Shown here one piece after another: positions 1 through 5,827 of a stretch of 5,827 nt of DNA. Numbering within the stretch: position 1 is the stretch's first letter; every line of letters begins with the position of its first letter. The notes under the pieces were generated by a model. That model did not search any database. It worked only from the letters and a program-made list of their open reading frames with translations, and had not been told where the DNA came from. The DNA comes from Bacteroidales bacterium (GTDB lineage Bacteria > Bacteroidota > Bacteroidia > Bacteroidales > UBA1402). The position numbers and the translations under genes are program-made. The stretch spans positions 1 through 5,827 of the forward strand of contig JAAZGQ010000055.1 in the NCBI GenBank assembly GCA_012511135.1. The letters are read 5' to 3'.

Positions 1-1061
1 CCGTCTTTTTCAATACTTTTTCTGTATTCATCCAGGGTTGTGGCCCCGATGCATTGTATTTCACCCCTTGCCAAGGCGGGTTTAAGCATATTTGCAGCAT
101 CCATGGATCCACTGGCGTTGCCGGCACCCACTAAAGTGTGGATTTCGTCAATAAATAAAATGATGTCGGGATTTTTTTGCAGTTCATTCAAAACGGCTTT
201 CATTCTTTCCTCAAATTGCCCGCGGTATTTGGTTCCGGCAACCATCGAGGCCAGATCCAAAGAAACGACCCGCTTGTCAAACAACATGCGCGACACTTTG
301 CGTTGCACTATGCGTATGGCTAAACCCTCGACTATAGCCGATTTGCCCACACCGGGTTCACCGATGAGAACAGGATTGTTTTTCTTTCTTCTGCTCAAAA
401 TCTGAGCCAGCCTCAGGGTTTCTTTTTCACGGCCGACGATGGGATCAAGCCTGCCTTCTAAAGCGGCTTTTGTAAGATCGTTGCCAAAATTATCCAGGGC
501 AGGAGTATCCTTACCGGCTCCTGGTCTGTCCTGAGTTTTCTGAAAGATGTCGGGTTTATTGCCGGCACCGTATTCTTCGGCTTCTTCGTCTTCTTCGTCG
601 GTGAATTCCGGCCCCGAAGTCGGATAATTTTTTTCGTAAAAAAGGCTGCGCAGGGTATCCCATTGTACGCCTTCGTTGTTGAGGACGTTGGCCGCCAAAT
701 TGTTTTTCTCTTTCAGTATAGCTAAAAGAATGTGTTCTGTATCAATCATTTCGCTTTTCATTCCGTGCGCTTCGAGCAAGCCCATTTTGAGAACTCGTTC
801 ACTGGATGGACTTAAAGGTAAATCAATGGGATCCTGTATCATCTTGTCCTGTCTGATCTGTTTCTCGATGGATTGTTTCACAAAAGCGACATCCACGTTG
901 AGTCTGCTCAGGTATATCAGGGCTTTACTGTTTTTCTCCCTCAATATTCCTAACAGAAGATGTTCCGGGTCAATAACAGCGTTGCCAAGTCTGCGGGCTT
1001 CTTCGTTGCTAAAACCTAAAACCTCAAGTACATCTTTGGAAAATTTATTTGTATTCATCAT
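1..1061 (-). CDS. clpC: ATP-dependent Clp protease ATP-binding subunit ClpC, N-terminal part (runs off left edge)
   Basis: This is a Hsp100/Clp AAA+ unfoldase, which would use ATP to unfold proteins and feed them into the ClpP peptidase in the cytoplasm. Reading the minus strand from 1061 gives 353 open codons with no stop; the remainder lies outside the window. Two Clp_N repeats are visible, at about residues 9-50 (PEHLLLGILRE) and 86-130 (TEHILLAILKE). An acidic linker follows at 155-163 (DEEDEEAEE). The D1 AAA+ module shows Walker A GEPGVGKS at 234-241, a pore-loop motif KYRGQFEER at 278-286, Walker B ILFIDE at 301-306 and a sensor-1-like IGATT at 338-342. The acidic linker, the KYRG pore loop and the DNFGNDLTKAA segment before D1 favour ClpC over ClpA or ClpB; the middle domain and D2, which would settle it, are not in the window. 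Two adjacent ATG codons (1061 and 1058) could start translation, and no Shine-Dalgarno sequence is clear. It is transcribed divergently from gyrA. Family assignment is very secure. Confidence 0.96.
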   Translation of the reverse strand, partial: MMNTNKFSKDVLEVLGFSNEEARRLGNAVIDPEHLLLGILREKNSKALIYLSRLNVDVAFVKQSIEKQIRQDKMIQDPIDLPLSPSSERVLKMGLLEAHGMKSEMIDTEHILLAILKEKNNLAANVLNNEGVQWDTLRSLFYEKNYPTSGPEFTDEEDEEAEEYGAGNKPDIFQKTQDRPGAGKDTPALDNFGNDLTKAALEGRLDPIVGREKETLRLAQILSRRKKNNPVLIGEPGVGKSAIVEGLAIRIVQRKVSRMLFDKRVVSLDLASMVAGTKYRGQFEERMKAVLNELQKNPDIILFIDEIHTLVGAGNASGSMDAANMLKPALARGEIQCIGATTLDEYRKSIEKD

Positions 1062-1082
1062 TATAATCTTTCTGTTCAAAAT

Positions 1083-1101
1083 GTAAGACCTTAGGTAAGA
1101 C
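1083..1101. repeat. Direct repeat GTAAGAC x2 in the clpC leader
   Basis: GTAAGAC occurs at 1083-1089 and again at 1095-1101, exactly 12 nt apart. The five bases between them centre on a small CCTTAGG palindrome (1089-1095). The repeat lies between the candidate clpC -7 box and the clpC start codon, so it would be in the 5' leader of the mRNA or just downstream of the promoter. The repeat is plain in the sequence; a role as an operator is inference. Confidence 0.6.
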
Positions 1102-1112
1102 ATTTACAAGGT

Positions 1113-1120
1113 CAAAATTA
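1113..1120 (-). promoter_or_regulatory. Candidate clpC promoter, -7 element TAATTTTG
   Basis: On the minus strand, TAATTTTG matches the Bacteroidota -7 consensus TAnnTTTG at every fixed position. It lies about 50 nt upstream of the clpC start, implying a leader of roughly 45 nt. No TTTG -33 element sits at the expected 19-21 nt spacing (the bases there read AGAC), so the assignment rests on the -7 box and its position only. Confidence 0.38.
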
Positions 1121-1203
1121 CTTGTTTTCTATCAATATTTGTCTACTATGAGCAAAAAACTTGCCAAAGGACAAAATGTCAGTATAGATTGTTTCGAAAA
1201 CAG

Positions 1204-1218
1204 CTTGAATCCTTGAAT
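1204..1218. repeat. Direct repeat CTTGAAT x2 upstream of the gyrA promoter
   Basis: CTTGAAT occurs at 1204-1210 and 1212-1218, separated by one C, giving an 8-nt period. It lies about 15 nt upstream of the proposed gyrA -33 element. It may be a regulator half-site pair or simply chance in A/T-rich DNA; nothing in the sequence decides between these. Confidence 0.45.
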
Positions 1219-1232
1219 TTATTGCTGTTTTT

Positions 1233-1264
1233 TTTGCTCAGTTTATTAAAAAGTGCTACATTAG
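1233..1264 (+). promoter_or_regulatory. Candidate gyrA promoter (TTTG - 20 nt - TACATTAG)
   Basis: A perfect -33 TTTG at 1233-1236 is followed, after 20 nt, by TACATTAG at 1257-1264, which matches five of the six fixed bases of the Bacteroidota -7 consensus TAnnTTTG. The -33 TTTG is the end of a run of eight T residues (1228-1235). Transcription would start around 1268-1272, giving a leader of about 30 nt before the gyrA ATG at 1300. Spacing and position are both what the consensus predicts. Confidence 0.55.
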
Positions 1265-1299
1265 CGTGTTTTTATTTCACCTGTTAAGAAATTAATCAA

Positions 1300-3831
1300 A
1301 TGATTGATGAAGAAAGAGTTATAAGGGTTAACATTGAAGAAGAAATGAAATCTTCCTACATAGATTATTCTATGTCAGTTATTGTTTCCCGAGCCTTGCC
1401 CGATGTACGTGACGGTATGAAGCCGGTACACCGCAGAGTGTTGTTTGGTATGAATGAATTAGGTAACAATTCAGATAAACCCTACAAAAAATCAGCCAGA
1501 ATTGTTGGTGATGTTTTGGGTAAATACCATCCCCACGGAGATTCTTCTGTTTATTTTACCATGGTGCGTCTTGCACAGCACTGGTCTATGCGTTATCCAT
1601 TGGTAGACGGACAGGGTAATTTCGGTTCAGTAGACGGTGACAGCCCTGCAGCCATGCGTTACACGGAATGTCGATTACGCAAGATTGCAGAAGATATGTT
1701 GGTGGATATTGACAAAGAAACCATCGACTTCAAGTTGAACTTTGACGATACCCTAAAAGAACCCACTGTTTTACCAACACGCATTCCCAATCTCCTTGTA
1801 AACGGAGCATCCGGTATTGCTGTCGGTATGGCTACCAATATGCCTCCGCATAATTTATCGGAAATTGTGGACGGTACTATTGCCTATATTGACAACAACG
1901 ACATCAGCATAGAAGAATTGATGAAATACGTCATAGCTCCTGATTTCCCCACCGGAGGGTATATCTATGGCTACTCTGGCGTTAGGGAAGCTTTCGAAAC
2001 CGGAAGAGGCAGAATAGTGATTCGTGCCAAAGCCGATATAGAAAACGGCCCGCAACACGATAAAATTATAATAAGTGAGATTCCTTATCTGGTAAACAAG
2101 GCTGAACTTATTAAAAGTATAGCAGATCTTACCATTGACAAGAAGATCGAAGGCATTTCGAACGTAAACGACGAATCGGATCGCAGCGGCATGCGCATAG
2201 TTGTGGATATCAAACGCGATGCCAATTCTAATGTAGTGCTCAACAAATTGTTCAAGATGACGGCTTTGCAGTCTTCTTTCAGTGTGAACAATATTGCTCT
2301 GGTACACGGACGTCCCCGCATGTTGAATCTCAAGGACTTGATTCGTCACTTTGTAGATCACAGGCATGAAGTCGTGAACCGTAGAACCCAGTATGAGCTG
2401 AACGAAGCAGAAAAAAGGGCTCATATTTTAGAAGGCCTGATTATCGCCTGCGACAACATAGACCGTATAATTGCCCTTATTAAAGCATCCGATTCTCCCG
2501 AGGATGCAAGAGCAGCTCTGATGGAAAACTTTGATCTTACTGATCTTCAGGCCAGAGCTATTGTAGAAATGAGGCTGCGTCAGCTTACCGGCCTTGAAGT
2601 TGACAAATTGCACCGGGAATTTGAGGAATTAACCAAAAAGATTGCCAGATACAAAGAGATTTTATCCAATTTGAGTTTGAGAATGGATATTATCAAGGAA
2701 GAATTGCAGGAGATTAAAAATAAATACGGTGATTCCAGGCGTTCAGAAGTCATTTATGCTTCAGAAGATTTCAATCCCGAAGATTTTTACTCCGACGATC
2801 AAATGATTATTACCATTTCTCATTTGGGATACATCAAACGTACCCCCCTGATAGATTTCAGGTCACAAAACAGGGGTGGGGTAGGATCCCGGGGCAGTGA
2901 AACCCGCGACGAAGATTTCGTGGAATACATCTATCCTGCTACTATGCACAATACTATGATGTTTTTCACTCAAAAAGGGAAATGTTACTGGTTAAAGGTG
3001 TATGAAATTCCAGAAGGTTCCAAAAACTCCAAAGGCAGGGCTATCCAGAATTTACTAAATATAGACGGCGAAGACAAAGTGAACGCCTTTATCAGGGTTA
3101 TTTCGCTGGAAGACAAAGAATTCAACGAATCACACAACCTGATTTTTGCCACCAAAAAAGGGATTATCAAGAAAACCGCTTTGGAAGCTTATTCCAGACC
3201 AAGAACCAATGGAGTCAACGCCATTACCATACGTGAGGACGATCAGGTTATTCAGGTTCGTCTTACTGATGGAAACAGCGAAATCATACTGGCAAACAGA
3301 AACGGGCGTGCCATTCGTTTCAACGAAAAAAACGTCAGGCCTATGGGCCGCACAGCTACCGGCGTACGCGGCATGCATATTGATGATGACGGTCAGGACG
3401 AAGTCATCGGAATGATTATTGTTTCGGAAAACGAAAGCATAATGGTTGTATCTGAACAAGGATACGGCAAACGTTCCGAAGTGGAGGATTATCGTATTAC
3501 CAACAGAGGCGGAAAAGGAGTCAAGACGCTGAATATCACTGATAAGACTGGTAAGTTGGTGGCTATTAAATCAGTAAATGACGAAAATGACCTGGTGATA
3601 ATCAACAAATCTGGTATTGCTATCCGGCTGCCTTTGGTTAATGTCCGTATCATGGGCAGAGCCACTCAGGGGGTACGTCTTATTAATCTGGAGAAGCATA
3701 ACGATCAGATCGGTTCTGTTTGCAAGGTTTCTTCCGAAAAAGAGGAAGAGACGGAAATGGCTGATCAAAACATTCCGGACGAGGATCAATTCTCAAGCAA
3801 TGAAAATCAGCAAACAACAGATGAGAATTAA
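1300..3831 (+). CDS. gyrA: DNA gyrase subunit A
   Basis: GyrA is the DNA-cleaving and rejoining subunit of type IIA topoisomerase gyrase (A2B2 with GyrB), which introduces negative supercoils using ATP. The 843-aa product is of usual length. The N-terminal breakage-reunion domain (about 1-500) holds the catalytic pair Arg120-Tyr121 in AAMRYTE and the quinolone region HPHGDSSVYF at 77-86. The C-terminal beta-pinwheel (about 500-810) shows repeated blade strands such as YIKRTPL (511), GIIKKTAL (621), GRAIRF (669), GYGKRSE (721) and GIAIRLP (772). A GyrA-box-like QNRGGVG lies at 523-529 and a second RGGKG motif at 736-740; their presence argues for gyrase over topoisomerase IV ParC. The tail after about 812 is acidic. 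Ser82 occupies the main resistance position (E. coli Ser83), and Phe86 lies where E. coli has Asp87. The ATG at 1300 is favoured because conserved family sequence begins within a few residues and the proposed promoter is just upstream; no Shine-Dalgarno is evident. GyrB is not in this window. Confidence 0.98.
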   Translation: MIDEERVIRVNIEEEMKSSYIDYSMSVIVSRALPDVRDGMKPVHRRVLFGMNELGNNSDKPYKKSARIVGDVLGKYHPHGDSSVYFTMVRLAQHWSMRYPLVDGQGNFGSVDGDSPAAMRYTECRLRKIAEDMLVDIDKETIDFKLNFDDTLKEPTVLPTRIPNLLVNGASGIAVGMATNMPPHNLSEIVDGTIAYIDNNDISIEELMKYVIAPDFPTGGYIYGYSGVREAFETGRGRIVIRAKADIENGPQHDKIIISEIPYLVNKAELIKSIADLTIDKKIEGISNVNDESDRSGMRIVVDIKRDANSNVVLNKLFKMTALQSSFSVNNIALVHGRPRMLNLKDLIRHFVDHRHEVVNRRTQYELNEAEKRAHILEGLIIACDNIDRIIALIKASDSPEDARAALMENFDLTDLQARAIVEMRLRQLTGLEVDKLHREFEELTKKIARYKEILSNLSLRMDIIKEELQEIKNKYGDSRRSEVIYASEDFNPEDFYSDDQMIITISHLGYIKRTPLIDFRSQNRGGVGSRGSETRDEDFVEYIYPATMHNTMMFFTQKGKCYWLKVYEIPEGSKNSKGRAIQNLLNIDGEDKVNAFIRVISLEDKEFNESHNLIFATKKGIIKKTALEAYSRPRTNGVNAITIREDDQVIQVRLTDGNSEIILANRNGRAIRFNEKNVRPMGRTATGVRGMHIDDDGQDEVIGMIIVSENESIMVVSEQGYGKRSEVEDYRITNRGGKGVKTLNITDKTGKLVAIKSVNDENDLVIINKSGIAIRLPLVNVRIMGRATQGVRLINLEKHNDQIGSVCKVSSEKEEETEMADQNIPDEDQFSSNENQQTTDEN

Positions 3832-3840
3832 TGCTCTTAA

Positions 3841-3871
3841 GTTGATTAAATAAAATTCTGATGTATATTTG
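3841..3871 (+). promoter_or_regulatory. Candidate promoter of the TPR gene (GTTG - 19 nt - TATATTTG)
   Basis: The 67-nt gap after gyrA contains TATATTTG at 3864-3871, a complete match to the Bacteroidota -7 consensus TAnnTTTG. GTTG at 3841-3844, with three of four bases of the -33 box, lies 19 nt upstream of it, which is an accepted spacing. Transcription would start near 3876-3880, leaving a leader of about 20-30 nt. I see no terminator after gyrA, so the TPR gene may also receive read-through transcripts. Confidence 0.6.
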
Positions 3872-3898
3872 TATATAAAACATCAACAACATTAAAAA

Positions 3899-5146
3899 AT
3901 GAATCAAATGAAAAAGATTGCTTTATTACTTACAGCCATCGTTTTATTGTGTGGATGTAATACCTATGCACAAATGAAAAATGTGCGCAAGGCCAAAGCC
4001 AGACTGAATGCCGAGACACCTAACCTGGTCGAAGCCAGACAGGCCATTGAACCGGCACTGACAGATTCAGTTTCTAAAAATATGGCTGACACCTGGTTTA
4101 CCGCCGGTAAGATTTATTATAAATTGTTTGATCAGGAACAAAAGAAAGAATGGGCCGGATCCAAAGCTGACGGTGAATTGATGGCACAATCACTGGCCAA
4201 AAGTTACGACAGTTTTGTGATTGCCGATTCTTTGGATCAAATGCCCAATGCCAAAGGCAAATTGAAACCTAAATTTCGGAAACCCATTACTGAAATGGTA
4301 AAAGCCATGCAAAATGGCTTTATTAATTCCGGATCCTTTTATTTCAAAAAACAAGATTATCAGAAGGCGATAAAGATGTTCGAGTATTATCTGGATTATC
4401 CTAAGCTGAAATTCTGGACTGAAGAAGAAAGAGAGGGTTATCAGAAAGATACCATGATTGATGATATTCAATATTATTGTGGAGCTTCGGCTTCGCAGGA
4501 CGGAGATTCTGAAACAGCCATAAAATATTTCACTAAATTACTGGATGTATATGAACCTCAGGAAGATATGTATCAATTCCTGATTTATGAATACGGAAGA
4601 TTAAAAGATTCCGTTAACTTACTGGAATTGTATAAGATAGGGGTTCAGAAGTTTCCGGAGAATCCTTTCTATGCCCGTAGCCTTATCAATATTTATTTAA
4701 ATAAGAATGATTTGGCCGAAGCTCTGATATGGATTGACAAAGCCATCGAAGAAGACTCTCTGAATGCCACTTTGTGGGATGTAAAAGGACGGATTTACGA
4801 AAGCGAAAAAAATATAGAAGAAGCTGAGCGTTGTTTTCTAAGAGCTATTGAGCTGGATCCCGATTTTGAACCGGCCCTGGGTAATGTTGGGCGTATTTAT
4901 TATAACGAAGCTGTTGAAGAATTGGACCGTGTTAATGCCATCAGGGATGACAGGGTTTATCGCCGCGAAAAAGCCAAAATGAAAGCGGTTTTTGAGAAAC
5001 CTTTATCCTACATGGAAAAAGCTCACGAACTTAATCCTGAGGAAAGAGATTATATCATTGCATTGAGAGGTATTTATTATAATCTCGGTAAGGGTTATGA
5101 AAAGAAATACGAAGAAATGGATACTCTTATGAAGCAAGGGCGTTAA
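3899..5146 (+). CDS. Exported tetratricopeptide-repeat protein, probable lipoprotein
   Basis: The 415-aa product starts with a signal peptide: basic MKK (residues 4-6), a hydrophobic stretch at 7-18, then LCGC at 17-20. Cys20 could be the lipidated residue of a lipobox, although Cys at the -2 position is unusual; the alternative is signal peptidase I cleavage after TYA at 22-24. The mature part is mainly helical with TPR-like units at about 142-172 (FYFKKQDYQKAIKMFEYYL), 192-222 (DGDSETAIKYFTKLL), 260-290 (KNDLAEALIWIDKAI) and 291-325 (EEAERCFLRAIELDP), and degenerate ones further on. TPRs bind other proteins; no catalytic domain is visible, and the partner is unknown. It should face the periplasm, probably membrane-anchored. 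It follows gyrA by 67 nt on the same strand but has its own promoter candidate, and a strong terminator follows it. ATG 3899 is taken as start; ATG 3908 (MKKIALL) is an equally plausible one. I recall similar TPR genes beside gyrA in Bacteroides, but could not check this. Confidence 0.85.
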   Translation: MNQMKKIALLLTAIVLLCGCNTYAQMKNVRKAKARLNAETPNLVEARQAIEPALTDSVSKNMADTWFTAGKIYYKLFDQEQKKEWAGSKADGELMAQSLAKSYDSFVIADSLDQMPNAKGKLKPKFRKPITEMVKAMQNGFINSGSFYFKKQDYQKAIKMFEYYLDYPKLKFWTEEEREGYQKDTMIDDIQYYCGASASQDGDSETAIKYFTKLLDVYEPQEDMYQFLIYEYGRLKDSVNLLELYKIGVQKFPENPFYARSLINIYLNKNDLAEALIWIDKAIEEDSLNATLWDVKGRIYESEKNIEEAERCFLRAIELDPDFEPALGNVGRIYYNEAVEELDRVNAIRDDRVYRREKAKMKAVFEKPLSYMEKAHELNPEERDYIIALRGIYYNLGKGYEKKYEEMDTLMKQGR

Positions 5147-5179
5147 ACTTTTTCTTTTGAACAAAATTATAATTCAAAT

Positions 5180-5212
5180 AAAAAGGTGTTCCTGTCAGGG
5201 ACACCTTTTTTT
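5180..5212 (+). terminator. Intrinsic terminator after the TPR gene
   Basis: A hairpin with left arm 5180-5193 (AAAAAGGTGTTCCT) and right arm 5197-5210 pairs over 14 positions with one G-U wobble, closing on a 3-nt GTC loop. The core GGTGTTCCT/AGGGACACC is GC-rich and is followed by seven T residues (5206-5212). It lies 33 nt past the TPR stop codon. Because the left arm begins with five A residues, the minus strand also reads as a hairpin followed by T residues, so it could work in both directions. Confidence 0.92.
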
Positions 5213-5221
5213 ATTTTGGCC

Positions 5222-5250
5222 TTTGTATTGAAATAAAACGGCTATATTTA
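5222..5250 (+). promoter_or_regulatory. Possible promoter of the downstream secreted-protein gene
   Basis: TATATTTA at 5243-5250 matches the Bacteroidota -7 box TAnnTTTG except at the last base. TTTG occurs at 5222-5225, but the gap is 17 nt instead of the usual 19-21; another TTTG at 5215-5218 gives 24 nt. Position, 23 nt before the ATG and just after a terminator, supports a promoter here, but the match is imperfect. Confidence 0.4.
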
Positions 5251-5272
5251 TCGCAAAAAAATATACTCAAGC

Positions 5273-5827
5273 ATGAGAAAAAGTATAATTATAGTTTTAC
5301 TGCTATTATCGTTGCCTTTGTGCGCACAAATAGGAGGTCGTTTCCCTTCTGAAATGAAAATAGTTACAGATCCTGTTACCGGAACGAAACTTAAATTTCT
5401 TACCAGTAGCACAGCCGGAGATCACAAGATTTATCAAACGCATAATCAATGGACTTCAGACGGAGAATGGTTAATATTTCGTTCGGGCAGGGTGCCGGGA
5501 GAGGCTGTGGCCGTCAACGAGGAAACAGGAGTGCTGGTACAGGTGACAGAGGGAGGATATTCCGGCATGTTGAACATAGCCCGCAAGTCGATGAAATTGT
5601 ATTTTATGCGCAGACCATCAAGCCAGGATCGCAGTAGAGAAATGGATATTATTGAGGTCGATCTGGAAAGCTTATTTGCTGATAGTGAAGCCGGTAAGAT
5701 CAAACCAGCTTCGAATTACCAGAGAGTTTGCGGTTCAACACCTTCCGAATGGGAAGCCGGCGGCGATATGGCCCTTGACGGAGACGAAGAATGGGTATGG
5801 TTTCGTGTAGGCAAGAAAGAGGCAGCC
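5273..5827 (+). CDS. Exported oligogalacturonate lyase-like / PD40 beta-propeller protein, N-terminal part (runs off right edge)
   Basis: The first 185 codons are present with no stop. Residues 1-18 form a clear signal peptide (MRKS, hydrophobic 5-16, then LCA before Gln19), suggesting signal peptidase I cleavage and a periplasmic or secreted product. The mature part begins with a pattern I recognise from oligogalacturonate lyases (Pectate_lyase22 family): DPVTG at 33-37, FLTS at 42-45, His51, then QWTSDGEWLIFRSGR at 59-73, which is a WD40-like PD40 blade, and TGVLVQVTEGG at 85-95. In characterised lyases the catalytic histidine and the metal-binding residues lie in the C-terminal half, outside this window, so lyase activity cannot be claimed; TolB-like propellers without enzyme activity share the same blades. 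The start follows a terminator and a possible promoter, so the gene seems to open a new transcription unit. ATG 5273 fits the signal peptide well. Family call is moderate, export call is strong. Confidence 0.7.
   Translation, partial: MRKSIIIVLLLLSLPLCAQIGGRFPSEMKIVTDPVTGTKLKFLTSSTAGDHKIYQTHNQWTSDGEWLIFRSGRVPGEAVAVNEETGVLVQVTEGGYSGMLNIARKSMKLYFMRRPSSQDRSREMDIIEVDLESLFADSEAGKIKPASNYQRVCGSTPSEWEAGGDMALDGDEEWVWFRVGKKEAA

Noticed and set aside
577..601. CTTCTTCG-rich low-complexity stretch
   Set aside because: It encodes the acidic Asp/Glu linker of ClpC (residues 155-163); the repeat pattern follows from GAA/GAC codons and is not an independent element.
40..1086. Plus-strand open frames at 40-405 and 676-1086
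   Set aside because: Both are antisense to clpC, whose Walker A, Walker B and Clp_N motifs are clear on the minus strand; the plus-strand products resemble nothing.
1110..1116. GGTCAAA, identical to a CtsR operator heptad, beside the clpC promoter
   Set aside because: CtsR binds two such heptads in tandem with a 3-nt spacer; only one is present here and the neighbouring bases do not match. CtsR is a Firmicutes regulator not expected in Bacteroidota.
1106..1125. Inverted repeat ACAAG-N10-CTTGT over the clpC -7 box
   Set aside because: Only five base pairs per arm in A/T-rich DNA with no extension on either side; too weak to call an operator.
1228..1235. Run of eight T residues as a possible terminator
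   Set aside because: No stable stem precedes it and no plus-strand gene ends upstream; it fits better as part of the gyrA promoter region.
1855..2424. 189-codon open frame on the minus strand inside gyrA
   Set aside because: It lies wholly antisense to strongly conserved gyrA sequence, has no recognisable domain and no promoter, and is explained by codon bias of the sense gene.
5446..5703. Minus-strand 85-codon and plus-strand 62-codon frames within the last gene
   Set aside because: Both overlap the signal-peptide-bearing frame that stays open from 5273 to the window end and shows propeller motifs; they are shadows of it.

Overview
The window looks like ordinary chromosomal core DNA from a member of the Bacteroidota, most likely order Bacteroidales. 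The evidence is threefold. The ClpC and GyrA sequences have the character I recall from Bacteroides-like proteins. Upstream regions carry the phylum's promoter pattern (TTTG, about 20 nt, TAnnTTTG). Start codons follow A/T-rich leaders with no clear Shine-Dalgarno sequence. Genus and species cannot be determined from this sequence.

Layout from left to right: (1) the N-terminal 353 codons of a ClpC-type AAA+ unfoldase on the minus strand, running off the left edge; (2) a 238-nt divergent intergenic region with candidate promoters for both flanking genes and two short direct repeats; (3) a complete gyrA on the plus strand (843 aa); (4) a 67-nt gap holding a good candidate promoter; (5) a complete 415-aa exported TPR protein, probably a lipoprotein; (6) a 126-nt gap with a strong intrinsic terminator followed by a possible promoter; (7) the first 185 codons of an exported protein resembling oligogalacturonate lyase/PD40 beta-propeller proteins, running off the right edge.

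Functionally, the window joins protein quality control (ClpC with a ClpP partner encoded elsewhere), DNA topology (GyrA, whose GyrB partner is not here), an envelope TPR protein of unknown role, and the start of a probable glycan-related or TolB-like secreted protein. Transcription appears to be three rightward units (gyrA with possible read-through into the TPR gene, the TPR gene from its own promoter, and the last gene after the terminator) plus one leftward unit (clpC). I see no mobile element, CRISPR array, tRNA, rRNA or phage sequence, and no convincing new biological system. The most interesting points are modest: a 12-nt-period direct repeat in the clpC leader, the quinolone-pocket residues of GyrA, its RGG motifs and acidic tail, and the TPR protein's unusual lipobox.
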